From: Tenacibaculum adriaticum
GTDB lineage: Bacteria > Bacteroidota > Bacteroidia > Flavobacteriales > Flavobacteriaceae
Length of the DNA stretch: 64,000 bases
Reading direction: 5' to 3'
Assembly: GCF_008124875.1 (NCBI RefSeq)
Contig: NZ_VNIA01000006.1
Coordinates: 19,069-83,068 of the forward strand
In this document: positions 1 through 8,347 of the stretch, piece by piece
How the letters are laid out: the number at the start of each line of letters is the position of its first letter
Numbering within the stretch: the stretch's first letter is position 1
Position numbers and translations under genes: made by a program
The notes under the pieces: generated by a model
The model's input: the letters and a program-made list of their open reading frames with translations, nothing else
What the model was told of the DNA's origin: nothing
Databases searched by the model: none

Positions 1-142
1 CTATGGTTTGGGTAGCTGTGTAAGCTGTTTTTTTTGTTATTAAGTCTATTTTTAATTCAGTTTTTTTAGGGATGTAACTAGTTACTGATAGTATTACTAT
101 TAGTAAAAAAGGAAATAATATGTGGTATAATTTCAACTTCAT
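1..142 (-). CDS. Partial gene, N-terminal fragment of a membrane-anchored or secreted protein
   Basis: Reading leftward, an ATG at 142-140 opens a frame that stays open to the window edge (47 codons). The start overlaps the TAA stop of the upstream large membrane protein (TAATG junction), so the two are probably translationally coupled. The visible protein starts with a short basic stretch, then a hydrophobic segment (about residues 5-23) typical of a signal peptide or membrane anchor, then a lysine-rich segment. No family can be named from this fragment. It continues outside the window. Confidence 0.6.
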   Translation of the reverse strand, partial: MKLKLYHILFPFLLIVILSVTSYIPKKTELKIDLITKKTAYTATQTI

Positions 143-3100
143 TAATTTGGATTTCCAATATAATTATTAGTTTCAATTTTAATAAAACTAAACGTATTAG
201 CTTTTATAGGTATTAAGTCTTTATTTTCATGACCAATAATTCTGTTTGGCACTACTTTTTTAGCAATATCTTCATTTGGTAAACCGTTAATAAAGCTAAA
301 GGTTTTGTCATCATTTACAACATTTAAACTATCTAAATTACTAAGAGAAACATTAAAAAATTGTCTTCTTTGTTGTCTAATCCCTTCTTTAATAAAATGG
401 TTGTCAACCCAAATTAACTCTTTATTTTCATTGTAATAGGATATAATAAGTTCAGGTATAGTAACTTCTTGAATACCTGTGTTAAAAAGATTTCCAGAGA
501 TGTGTGTTTTGTTATGTTTTAAATCATTAATACTTATTAGTTTGTATAAATCGGTATTGGCTACGTTCCCTTCGCAATGCAAATTAAACTTTGTTGGTTG
601 TTCCTCAAGCTCTGTAGGGGTAAATTCATCTGGATTAAATGTTTTAGGTATAGAGTCTTTAGTTTTAGACCAAGCAATTCCTTCAAAATTAATTCTAAAA
701 TTAGAAGTTTCTTTGGGCATTAGTTTGTGTTTAACTAAATATTTAGCATTGTAATTAGCCAATTTTTTATCATCATCATTATACAAAGTAGCTTTTAATA
801 TAATATCTGCCGGAACATTATCAACATTTTGAATTTCACCAATAACTGAATAGCTTTTACCGTTTTTAACAAGTTTAGCTGATAAAACTTCTAAAATAGG
901 TTGTTTTAATACATCTTCATGACTTGTTTGTTGAGTGGTAATTCTTCTTCTACCATGATTTAAATAGTACGTAGTATTATCTGAAAACAATTGGTCTGGC
1001 GGAATATCTAAGTCATAATTCGGGAGTTTTACATACCATTTAGATCCTCTTTTTACTACTTCATAAATATACATTTTGCTGGCTCTTTCAATAGGAGTAA
1101 TCCATTCTGTATAGATAATAGCTTTGGCTTTATTTTTTGTCTTGTTTTTAAGTTCAACCTTTATTGCATCTAGCTTTGCATATGAGCTTAATAAACCATC
1201 AGTAACTGAAATCTCTAACATATACTGAGCAATAGGAACATTACTTTTAGGGTCTACATACGAATGGGCTCTTTCAAATTCTTTAAAATCTATAGCATCA
1301 AAATAGGCTTCTATAACATTCTGTGCTGTTAACTGAGTATTGTTTTTTATATAGAAATAATACATACCGTAGCTTATAACTACAAACATAAAAACGATCC
1401 ATATATTAGAAATAATTAAAACTTTGTTTGAAAAGGTATTGTAATTATTTTGAAATTTTAGGTAAACGGGTAAGCTTTTAACTTTAAGTTTTAAAGTACG
1501 ATACCACATTAATTGAATGTTCAAGAAAAAGGCAATTAATACGGTGGAAACAGGGATAATTCCCCACATAATTTTTAAAAATCTTGGCACATCTTTTTTG
1601 GGTAGGATAGATGATAGCGGAGGAATTCCTAAACGTTCCCAAACCATAATTCCATTTTCTAATTGTCGTAAACGCTGCCAACCTGCAAAGTAGAGTAGAG
1701 GGTCATAAAATTTATCATTAGAGAATATATATTTTAGATTGTATTTCTCAGGTACAGTTAAAAATTGTTGTAGAGAGCCTAAACCTTCAATGCCTCTAAA
1801 TTTAGAATTTTCTAAACGTTCTACAGCACGTGTAGTGAGTTCAGGTAATCTTCTTGCAGAGTGGTAGTTGCCATCTACACTCATTGCCTTGGTTTGGGCT
1901 GCTAACCATGCGATTTGATCTCCAAAACCAAGAGTTAAATATCTCCAATGATCATGCTGATCTTGATTTAGAAAATTAATAATAGGTAACATTTTTATTT
2001 TCTGAGGTTGTGATGGTCTAAAATAACTTAAGCTCATGGTAAAAACAGTCGTAAATAAAAACATGCCAGCTAAAATTCCGCCAGAAATTCTATGAGTAAT
2101 AGCACCATATTTTTGTTGAATGAGTTGTTTTAAATCCCCTTCGGTAAACCTATAAATGAATTCACCAAATATAGGTAAAGCCATTATAGAAGCCCAAAGT
2201 GTAAATCTATCTAATGTAAGTATGTTAAAAGCAGTATCACCAAGTAACATCTTTGGAAGTGGTGTTGTTCCACCAGTGCCTAAGATTGTTAACATTGAAA
2301 AAGATATACCAAAAAATAAATAACGTTTGCTGTAAAACCTATAAATAATATAAGGTAAAAAAAACATAATTATTCCCCATGGTATTACGAAAAATACTAA
2401 GCCAGATGAGGTAACTTCTAAAAAATTATCTCTAGAACCATGAGGGATTGGTACTTGAGTAATAGGATTCTTTTTTGTATTTACCCAATATGGTAAAATA
2501 CAAAATATAATGATGAGTAAAGAGCTTAAACCAAAACCTATTATTCTTTTGAATAGAGAAAAAAATGTACTAAGAAATACTTTAAAAGTAACTTCTTTCA
2601 TACTATTAACACGCTCTCTAGAGGCATCCATAACCACCATTCCAATTAATGGGAAAATAAAAAAGATCATCCCAAATATAGGAGTTACATGATGTGATGT
2701 TACCGTTACAGAAATTAGTGACAAACAGGTAAAGAAATATTTATACTGTCCCGTTTTTAACCATAAATAAATTTCAGGCAATGAGTGCATTAAAATAGAA
2801 ATACCAATAATACTGGGTAACTGACCAAATAAATGTAAGGTTTCTGCAAAGGATGAAGAAAAAGTAGCGATTAATGCAGCGTAACCAGCAGCTTTTCGAC
2901 TAGATGTTATCAATAAAGAAAAACGATAAACTCCTGTTATATATAAAATAGTAGCTATAATTGCTACAGTAAACATACCAAATTTTAATCCGCCAATATA
3001 AGATAGTAAACCAATACCTTGATGTACAAGAGGAGGATAACTCATAACGGTAAAACCGGTATACCAGCTGTAGTTCCATGGTTCAAACCAGCTGTTAGCG

Positions 3101-3231
3101 TAATGGTTAGCAAAAAATAAATGTATTAAGGCGTCATAAGTATATTCTAAAGTAAAAAAGATAGCTGTTGAATGGTATGCAACACCAATCAATAATGCGC
3201 TAATAAGATATTTGTTTGTTTTTTTATCCAA
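142..3231 (-). CDS. Large multi-pass membrane protein, GT-C-like (6-pyruvoyl-tetrahydropterin-synthase-related type)
   Basis: A 1029-residue protein. The first half has many hydrophobic membrane segments and a first outside loop with acidic and histidine residues (YTYDALIHLF, residues about 30-40), the layout of GT-C glycosyltransferases and of the membrane family named '6-pyruvoyl-tetrahydropterin synthase related'. The last membrane segment lies near residue 620. After it come about 400 soluble residues: an NTF2/DUF4878-like segment (FDAIDFKEFERAHSYV) and segments resembling FxLYD domains (VIGEIQNVDNVPADI). Such proteins transfer sugars from lipid carriers on the outer face of the inner membrane; the acceptor here is unknown. 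The neighbouring glycosyltransferase 2 genes, which could make the lipid-linked sugar, fit this. The function is inferred, not shown. Confidence 0.75.
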   Translation of the reverse strand: MDKKTNKYLISALLIGVAYHSTAIFFTLEYTYDALIHLFFANHYANSWFEPWNYSWYTGFTVMSYPPLVHQGIGLLSYIGGLKFGMFTVAIIATILYITGVYRFSLLITSSRKAAGYAALIATFSSSFAETLHLFGQLPSIIGISILMHSLPEIYLWLKTGQYKYFFTCLSLISVTVTSHHVTPIFGMIFFIFPLIGMVVMDASRERVNSMKEVTFKVFLSTFFSLFKRIIGFGLSSLLIIIFCILPYWVNTKKNPITQVPIPHGSRDNFLEVTSSGLVFFVIPWGIIMFFLPYIIYRFYSKRYLFFGISFSMLTILGTGGTTPLPKMLLGDTAFNILTLDRFTLWASIMALPIFGEFIYRFTEGDLKQLIQQKYGAITHRISGGILAGMFLFTTVFTMSLSYFRPSQPQKIKMLPIINFLNQDQHDHWRYLTLGFGDQIAWLAAQTKAMSVDGNYHSARRLPELTTRAVERLENSKFRGIEGLGSLQQFLTVPEKYNLKYIFSNDKFYDPLLYFAGWQRLRQLENGIMVWERLGIPPLSSILPKKDVPRFLKIMWGIIPVSTVLIAFFLNIQLMWYRTLKLKVKSLPVYLKFQNNYNTFSNKVLIISNIWIVFMFVVISYGMYYFYIKNNTQLTAQNVIEAYFDAIDFKEFERAHSYVDPKSNVPIAQYMLEISVTDGLLSSYAKLDAIKVELKNKTKNKAKAIIYTEWITPIERASKMYIYEVVKRGSKWYVKLPNYDLDIPPDQLFSDNTTYYLNHGRRRITTQQTSHEDVLKQPILEVLSAKLVKNGKSYSVIGEIQNVDNVPADIILKATLYNDDDKKLANYNAKYLVKHKLMPKETSNFRINFEGIAWSKTKDSIPKTFNPDEFTPTELEEQPTKFNLHCEGNVANTDLYKLISINDLKHNKTHISGNLFNTGIQEVTIPELIISYYNENKELIWVDNHFIKEGIRQQRRQFFNVSLSNLDSLNVVNDDKTFSFINGLPNEDIAKKVVPNRIIGHENKDLIPIKANTFSFIKIETNNYIGNPN

Positions 3232-3426
3232 TTTTAAACTATGTTTTCTAATTTTTAAATATACAATAAACTTAACCCTATATAAAAATCGATTACCGAC
3301 TTAATAATACCGTTCATCTATACTTTGTTGTAAATGAACATATATTTAAAATTTAAGAAGTGTTTTCGAGCTATTATTGTAGTATTAATTAATAAGATTT
3401 GTTTAAAAATCTAAACCCAAATTATT

Positions 3427-4569
3427 ATGAAAATATTAGCCATAGATGATCAACAGCTTATATTACTTTCTTTAGAGAAGAGATTAGTTGATTTAGGATA
3501 TGAAGTTAAAACCGCTAACACTGGCGAATATGGAATAGAACTTTTTAATTCTTTTAATCCTGATTTGGTTATTGTAGATATTAACATGCCAGAAATGTCA
3601 GGTCTTGAAGTTTTAAAATATATTCAAAATACTAATAATTCTAATGTAAAAATAATGGTAATGTCTGGTAATACAGATGAGGATGTTATTGTACAAGGTT
3701 TTGAATTAGGTATTGATGATTACATGAAAAAACCTGTTAGTTTAAATGAAGTGGCAGCGAGAGTGAAAAAACTAATAGGAGTAGGAACAATTACAAAAAA
3801 AGATGTAGATGTTAATAATGAAGCCAATAGAGTTATTAGAGAGAAATGTATTGGGGTAGTAATACCTTGTTATAATGAAGAAGATAGATTGTTGAGTGAA
3901 AAATTCACAAAATTTGTTCATAATAATTTAGGCTATCATTTATGTTTCGTTAATGATGGTAGCACGGACAATACGTTAGAGGTGTTAGAAAATTTAAGTA
4001 AGGATAAAGAAGATTACATAAGTGTCTATAATTGCGATAAGAATGGAGGTAAAGCAGAAGCTGTACGATTAGGTATTTTACATTTGGCGAAGAATCCTCA
4101 ATTAGATTATATAGGGTTTTTAGATGCTGATTTATCAACAGATTTTAAAGATTTTGATGATTTGGTAAAAACGATAGAATCTACAGATTATAAAATTGTT
4201 AGTGGATCTAGAATAAGTAGAATGGGGGCGAATATAACAAAAGAGTCTGCGAGACAAATTATTAGTTTGACTATTAATTTTATTATTCAAAAAATCTTAG
4301 GAATGAATTTTAAAGACACGCAATGTGGCGCTAAAATTATGGACCGAGAAATTATTAATAATATGTTCCAAGAAAAATTTATAACACGATGGTTATTTGA
4401 TGTAGAAATTTTTATGAGAATGAAGAATTTTTACGGAGAGAAGGCTAAGCAAATGATATGTGAGCAACCTTTAAAGCGATGGATTCATGCAGATGGGTCT
4501 AAACTTTCTATGAAAGACTCTTTTAAAATTTTAGGTCAGCTAGTACAAATTGCTCGTTATTATAAGTAG
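3427..4569 (+). CDS. Response-regulator receiver domain fused to a family 2 glycosyltransferase
   Basis: 380 residues with two clear parts. Residues 1-117 are a CheY-like receiver: acidic pocket D7/D8, phospho-acceptor D51 (VIVDINMP), S80 and the K102-P103 pair. From about 137 a family 2 glycosyltransferase follows (VVIPCYNEEDRL, FVNDGSTDNT, then FLDADLS for the metal/nucleotide site, and a TQCGAKIM motif seen in dolichyl-phosphate glucose synthase-like enzymes). A two-component output domain that is itself a glycosyltransferase would let phosphorylation control sugar transfer to a lipid carrier. No histidine kinase lies next to it in the window. Domain assignments are firm; control by phosphorylation is inference. 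A shortened paralogue lies 120 bases downstream. Confidence 0.9.
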   Translation: MKILAIDDQQLILLSLEKRLVDLGYEVKTANTGEYGIELFNSFNPDLVIVDINMPEMSGLEVLKYIQNTNNSNVKIMVMSGNTDEDVIVQGFELGIDDYMKKPVSLNEVAARVKKLIGVGTITKKDVDVNNEANRVIREKCIGVVIPCYNEEDRLLSEKFTKFVHNNLGYHLCFVNDGSTDNTLEVLENLSKDKEDYISVYNCDKNGGKAEAVRLGILHLAKNPQLDYIGFLDADLSTDFKDFDDLVKTIESTDYKIVSGSRISRMGANITKESARQIISLTINFIIQKILGMNFKDTQCGAKIMDREIINNMFQEKFITRWLFDVEIFMRMKNFYGEKAKQMICEQPLKRWIHADGSKLSMKDSFKILGQLVQIARYYK

Positions 4570-4689
4570 GTCAAAAACGATTCGTCGATATAGATAAACA
4601 GTTAACCTATCCTTAATATTTATTTATCGAATAAAACGAAAATATAAGTAAACAGAAATTATTTTTGATATAACAAAAATCACGATATT

Positions 4690-5193
4690 ATGAGAATCGG
4701 AATAATAATCCCCTGTTATAATGAAGAAAAAAGATTAAATATAGATGCATTTGTAAATTTTGTAAAAGAAAAAGAAAACTATCATTTGTGCTTTGTAAAT
4801 GATGGAAGTAAAGATGATACAATTGTAATCTTAAATCAATTAAAAATTAAAATACCTGACTTAGTAAGTATTGTAGATATGAAAAAGAATAAAGGAAAAA
4901 CAAGAGCGATAAGGGTGGGTGCTCGTTACTTATTTAATAAACAAAATGTAGATTATATAGGGTACATGAGTGCAGATGCTTTTTCAGATTATGATGATTA
5001 TGACGAAGCTATTTCTAATTTAGTAGAATCGAATGATTCGGCTAATATTTTTAAATCAATATGTAAAACAGATAATATGAAAAAAGGACTTTTTAAAGAG
5101 TTGTATTTAAATATAATGAGAATTATAGATAATACGGTGTCTGAAATTTTTGCGATAGATAAAGAATCTAAATTTAAATTATTGAAAATTTAA
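4690..5193 (+). CDS. Shortened family 2 glycosyltransferase, paralogue of the upstream fusion
   Basis: 167 residues matching the glycosyltransferase half of the preceding gene: IIIPCYNEEKRL against VVIPCYNEEDRL, YHLCFVNDGS in both, and YIGYMSADAFSD against YIGFLDADLSTD. The metal-binding DAD has become SAD, and the last roughly 75 residues, including the conserved TQCGAK acceptor region, are missing and replaced by an unrelated lysine-rich tail. It therefore looks like a duplication product that may have lost activity or become regulatory. It has its own ATG and no receiver domain. Co-transcription with the upstream gene is possible but unproven. Confidence 0.75.
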   Translation: MRIGIIIPCYNEEKRLNIDAFVNFVKEKENYHLCFVNDGSKDDTIVILNQLKIKIPDLVSIVDMKKNKGKTRAIRVGARYLFNKQNVDYIGYMSADAFSDYDDYDEAISNLVESNDSANIFKSICKTDNMKKGLFKELYLNIMRIIDNTVSEIFAIDKESKFKLLKI

Positions 5194-5350
5194 GTGTTTT
5201 TACACAAATATTTGGGTTTAATAAATGCAGACAATCATAAATTTTACTTGATTGTAAAACTTTCCAAAAAAACAATAAGTTAATTATTTAGTGTGGTAAA
5301 CCAAAAGCACATATTAGAGTATAGAGTAGAAATATTTAAAGATTAAAATT

Positions 5351-5413
5351 ATGAAAAGATTATTTTTTATAGCAGTAGTTATAGCATCACTTTTACCACC
5401 ACCTCCGATGTAG
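5351..5413 (+). CDS. Possible 20-residue micro-ORF with a signal-like hydrophobic core
   Basis: An ATG-to-TAG frame encoding 20 residues: basic start (MKRLFF), hydrophobic core (IAVVIASLL) and a PPPPM end. It looks like a free-standing signal peptide or membrane peptide, or the leftover start of a secreted protein whose body has been deleted. It lies in a 390-base stretch without other genes. Coding is not proven; length alone gives little statistical support. Confidence 0.3.
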   Translation: MKRLFFIAVVIASLLPPPPM

Positions 5414-5531
5414 GTGTTATTAAATGGTTTAATGTTTAAGCTTAGAACTAGAAATTAGTTAAATGTGTAGATAAATGTGACTTCAAAAATCTTAGACAAT
5501 TTATTTATAACGTATAAACCAGAATCAAATA

Positions 5532-5561
5532 AAAAACTCTAACTTTTTAGTTAGAGTTTTT
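5532..5561. terminator. Bidirectional hairpin terminator
   Basis: AACTCTAACT and AGTTAGAGTT pair around a TTTT loop, flanked by A-rich sequence on the left and T-rich sequence on the right. It suits termination of the rightward glycosyltransferase transcripts and of the leftward DUF2147 gene that ends at 5586. Confidence 0.85.
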
Positions 5562-5585
5562 AAAATTAATACAACTTTATCTTTC

Positions 5586-6011
5586 TTAAGACTTTCTATG
5601 CCAGTAAACAGTACGTCCGAAAAGAGCAACACCTAAAAAGCCACGAACCTTTAATTTGTTTTTCCCTTTTAACTCAATAAAACAATCGTAAATTTTACCT
5701 TTTTTAGGATCTAAAATTTCTCCGCCAGACCACTCACTACCATCTTTTTGCAAACCTGATAAAATATCCATCCCTAAAATAGGCTTGTTTTTTTTATCTC
5801 CTTCACACTTATCGCAAACAGCATCTTTTCTTTCAGGATTGGTAATTTCTACAATTTTAGCAAAAGCTTTTCCACTTTTTTCATATACTTCTATAACGCT
5901 GTCGACTTTACCAGTTTCTTCGTCACGATTTTCCCATTTACCAAATATGGTTTGTGCATTTACTGTCATTGTAATTGTAAATACTAATAGAGTAAAAATT
6001 AATTTCTTCAT
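5586..6011 (-). CDS. Secreted DUF2147-family protein
   Basis: 141 residues with an N-terminal signal peptide (MKKLIFTLLVFTITMTVNAQ, cleavage likely after NA). The mature part matches the DUF2147 family: GKWENRDEETGKVDSVIEVY near its start, a CDKCEGDKKNKPILGMDIL segment in the middle with a Cys-x-x-Cys pair, and a closing GRTVYWHRK. Members are small periplasmic or secreted beta-rich proteins of unknown activity, common in Proteobacteria and Bacteroidota. It is the last gene of a leftward run with the KdsC-like phosphatase 29 bases upstream, and it ends at a terminator. Confidence 0.88.
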   Translation of the reverse strand: MKKLIFTLLVFTITMTVNAQTIFGKWENRDEETGKVDSVIEVYEKSGKAFAKIVEITNPERKDAVCDKCEGDKKNKPILGMDILSGLQKDGSEWSGGEILDPKKGKIYDCFIELKGKNKLKVRGFLGVALFGRTVYWHRKS

Positions 6012-6040
6012 TTTATAAAATTTTAGAGGTTTTTGTTAAT

Positions 6041-6568
6041 TTATGCTTCGGCATCGTAAAAATCGCTTTTCCATTTTCCTTGAACACGCATCACTTGTTC
6101 AATTACATCACGGGCACAACCTTCTCCGCCTTTTTTATCTGAAATATATTTTGAGATTTGTTGAATTTCTCTTACCGCATCATTTGGGCAACAAGGCATC
6201 CCTACTAATCTCATAACGGGTAAATCTGGTATGTCATCACCCATGTATAAAACGTTCTCTGGATTAATTTCGTATTTCTTTATTAATTCGTTAAACTGTT
6301 CGATTTTGTTATGTGCATCTAAATAGACATCTGTGAGGCCTAAATTTTGAAGTCGTGTTCTAACTCCTTCATTCTTTCCTCCGGAAATTACACACACACG
6401 TAAGCCTGCTTTTATAGCAGATTTTAATGCATATCCATCCTTAATACTCATGTGTCTAATAAGTTGCCCGTCAGGAAAAACAGTCACTACTCCGTTAGTT
6501 AATACACCATCTACATCAAATATAAGAGTGTCTATCTGAGTAAAAATTTCTTTATAACTTTTATCCAT
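6041..6568 (-). CDS. KdsC-like HAD phosphatase (3-deoxy-D-manno-octulosonate 8-phosphate phosphatase type)
   Basis: 175 residues of the small HAD-superfamily type without a large cap. Motif I is FDVDGVLTNG (two catalytic aspartates), motif II a serine in VISGGKNEG, and the motif III/IV region is NVLYMGDDIPDLPVM. KdsC enzymes remove phosphate from KDO-8-phosphate in lipopolysaccharide core synthesis, and the length and motifs fit. Related phosphatases act on other nonulosonic acids, so the exact substrate is inferred. Its start overlaps the stop of the upstream Rossmann/DUF2520 gene by 8 bases, a sign of translational coupling. Confidence 0.88.
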   Translation of the reverse strand: MDKSYKEIFTQIDTLIFDVDGVLTNGVVTVFPDGQLIRHMSIKDGYALKSAIKAGLRVCVISGGKNEGVRTRLQNLGLTDVYLDAHNKIEQFNELIKKYEINPENVLYMGDDIPDLPVMRLVGMPCCPNDAVREIQQISKYISDKKGGEGCARDVIEQVMRVQGKWKSDFYDAEA

Positions 6569-7307
6569 TTTGGATTGATTGTGTTAATAATTTATAAATT
6601 TCTTGTTGGTTTTCGTTCAGCAAATCTAAATGATTTTTAATTGTTTTTTGATCGTTGCGTATTGCTGGTCCTGTTTGTGCTTCTTTAGGCGATAAAAAAT
6701 CAATCTTAGTAGCAGTTTCCATAATTAAAGGATGTAACACCTCAAAAGGGACATTGTATTCATCACAAATATCGTTCCCAATTTTATACATATGATTTAC
6801 GAAATTGTTTACAAACACTGCAGCTACATGTAATTGTTGGCGTTGTTGTGAGTTAATATGATATATTTTTTTTCCGATAGTTAAGGCTAATTCTTCTAAT
6901 AAAGCTAAATCTTTTTTATTTTTAGCTTCTAAACAAAATGGAATTTTCTCAAAATTAACTTCTTTGCTTTTTGAAAAACTCTGCAACAGATAAAAAACTC
7001 CTTTTCTTCCTTTGTTTTGTAGTAAATTTAAAGAAACACTACCAGAAGTATGTACCACCAAAGCTTTTTTATTTGTAATCATAGAAGAAACTTCAGGAAT
7101 AGCATCGTCAGAAACCGAAATAATATATACATCAGCATCTTTTAAGAGTTCTAATTTGTTGGTAATAGAAACACTATTTTTTAAATATGCTATTTTATTA
7201 ATAGAACGTGCATATACCTGTTTTACATCAACATTATCAGCTTTTAAAAAAGCTTTAGTTATGTGATATGCTACATTTCCGTTACCAATAATTACTACTG
7301 AAATCAT
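6561..7307 (-). CDS. Rossmann-fold and DUF2520 domain oxidoreductase-like protein
   Basis: 248 residues. The N-terminus carries a dinucleotide-binding loop (VVIGNGNVAYHITKAF; GxGxxA-like), as in F420-dependent NADP reductase/ProC-like proteins. The second half is the helical DUF2520 domain (FVNNFVNHMYKIGNDIC, then TGPAIRNDQKTIKNHLDLL). The reaction is unknown; the fold suggests an NAD(P)-dependent dehydrogenase or reductase. It is co-directional and overlapping with the KdsC-like phosphatase, a pairing that may be functional but has no clear biochemical explanation here. It is divergent from bshB1. Confidence 0.85.
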   Translation of the reverse strand: MISVVIIGNGNVAYHITKAFLKADNVDVKQVYARSINKIAYLKNSVSITNKLELLKDADVYIISVSDDAIPEVSSMITNKKALVVHTSGSVSLNLLQNKGRKGVFYLLQSFSKSKEVNFEKIPFCLEAKNKKDLALLEELALTIGKKIYHINSQQRQQLHVAAVFVNNFVNHMYKIGNDICDEYNVPFEVLHPLIMETATKIDFLSPKEAQTGPAIRNDQKTIKNHLDLLNENQQEIYKLLTQSIQNG

Positions 7308-7380
7308 AAGAGCGAAGATATTGATATTTTATCGCAAAAGAAAAATGGTTTTAGTAAATTCGCTGATATTTATTTTAGAT

Positions 7381-8097
7381 ATGAAGTTAGATATTTTAGC
7401 CTTTGGTGCGCATCCAGATGATGTTGAATTAGGGTGTGCAGCAACGATAGCCAAAGAGATTTCTTTAGGAAAAAAAGTTGGAATTGTAGATTTAACTCAA
7501 GGAGAATTGGGTACACGAGGTTCTGCAGAACTTCGTTTTACTGAAGCAGAAAACGCCAAAGAGATTTTGGGAGTTTCTATACGTGAAAATTTAGGTTTTG
7601 CAGATGGATTTTTTACAAACGACAAAGAACATCAATTGGAAATCATTAAAATGATACGCAAATACCAACCAGAAATTGTGTTGTGTAATGCTATTGATGA
7701 TCGGCATATAGACCATCCAAAAGGAAGTAAATTAGTATCTGACGCCTGTTTTTTAAGTGGATTGGTAAAAGTGGAAACTGAATTAAATGGAGTTTATCAA
7801 GAAAGGTGGAGACCAAAACAAGTATTTCACTACATACAATGGAAAAGTATAGAGCCAGATTTTGTAGTTGATGTTACAGGTTTTATGAATAAAAAAATAG
7901 CCTCAGTTATGGCATATTCTTCTCAGTTTTACGATCCGAAAAGTAATGAGCCAGAAACACCAATTACTAGTAAAAACTTTACAGATAGTGTTGAATACCG
8001 TGCAAAAGACCTAGGAAGATTAATAGGAGTAGAGTATGCAGAAGGTTTTACCTCAGAGCGTTACGTAGGAGTCGAAAATTTAAGCAAATTAATTTAA
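7381..8097 (+). CDS. bshB1: Bacillithiol biosynthesis deacetylase BshB1
   Basis: 238 residues from the ATG at 7381, whose protein begins MKLDILAFGAHPDDVE like the family; an in-frame upstream start at 7321 adds 20 unlikely residues. It is a zinc LmbE-like deacetylase: AHPDDVE gives H11, D13 and D14, and DDRHIDHPKG supplies another metal histidine. BshB1 removes the acetyl group from GlcNAc-malate, the second step of bacillithiol synthesis. The third-step enzyme BshC is encoded at 24996. bshA is not in the window. tRNA-His follows 56 bases downstream under its own promoter. Confidence 0.93.
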   Translation: MKLDILAFGAHPDDVELGCAATIAKEISLGKKVGIVDLTQGELGTRGSAELRFTEAENAKEILGVSIRENLGFADGFFTNDKEHQLEIIKMIRKYQPEIVLCNAIDDRHIDHPKGSKLVSDACFLSGLVKVETELNGVYQERWRPKQVFHYIQWKSIEPDFVVDVTGFMNKKIASVMAYSSQFYDPKSNEPETPITSKNFTDSVEYRAKDLGRLIGVEYAEGFTSERYVGVENLSKLI

Positions 8098-8104
8098 AAA
8101 AATG

Positions 8105-8135
8105 TTTGTTGAATTTAAATTTTGATGTATATTTG
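8105..8135 (+). promoter_or_regulatory. Bacteroidota-type promoter for tRNA-His
   Basis: TTTG at 8105-8108 and TATATTTG at 8128-8135 are spaced 19 bases apart, matching the TTTG/TAnnTTTG pattern of the primary sigma factor in Bacteroidota. The -7 box lies 18 bases before the tRNA 5' end. This is the clearest two-part promoter in the window. Confidence 0.75.
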
Positions 8136-8153
8136 CACCCGCAAGTTACAAAT

Positions 8154-8228
8154 GGTGATTGTAGCTCAGTTGGTTAGAGCATCGGTTTGTGGTACCGAGG
8201 GTCGCGGGTTCGAATCCCGTCTTTCACC
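8154..8228 (+). tRNA. tRNA-His (GTG anticodon)
   Basis: Cloverleaf with D stem GCTC/GAGC, anticodon loop TTGTGGT (GTG), T arm with TTCGAAT, and the extra G at the 5' end (8154) facing C73, the identity element of tRNA-His. The 3' CCA is not fully encoded. In the acceptor stem, GTGATTG faces CTTTCAC, leaving two adjacent U-U oppositions at pairs 5:68 and 6:67. Followed directly by a terminator. Confidence 0.93.
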
Positions 8229-8230
8229 CA

Positions 8231-8262
8231 AAAGTCTTTTCAGTATCGGAAAGACTTTTTTT
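8231..8262 (+). terminator. Terminator of tRNA-His
   Basis: AAAGTCTTT (8231-8239) pairs with AAAGACTTT (8250-8258), followed by a run of T. It sits just after the tRNA. Confidence 0.85.
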
Positions 8263-8323
8263 ATACTCTTTATTTTGAGGTATAAAATCAAAAAGATACT
8301 ACTCAATTTTTAAGAACTAAAAA

Positions 8324-8346
8324 CCATTCAATTTGAATGGATTTTT
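8324..8346. terminator. Hairpin terminator, leftward acyltransferase gene
   Basis: CCATTCA and TGAATGG pair around ATT, with T-runs on either side depending on strand. It lies two bases beyond the stop of the acyltransferase gene that ends at 8348. Confidence 0.7.
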
Positions 8347-8347
8347 A

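Larger units (their letters stand above)
5194..5585. other. Intergenic stretch between the glycan block and the core genes
   Basis: About 390 bases with no ORF of normal size on either strand. It contains the 20-codon micro-ORF at 5351-5413 and a strong inverted repeat near its right end (5532-5561) that would end transcription from both sides. I see no tRNA or repeat in the rest. Confidence 0.6.

Noticed and set aside
8122..8313. 63-codon rightward ORF over tRNA-His
   Set aside because: It translates the tRNA (VAQLVRASVCGTEGRGFESRL) and its flanks; a known type of spurious ORF.
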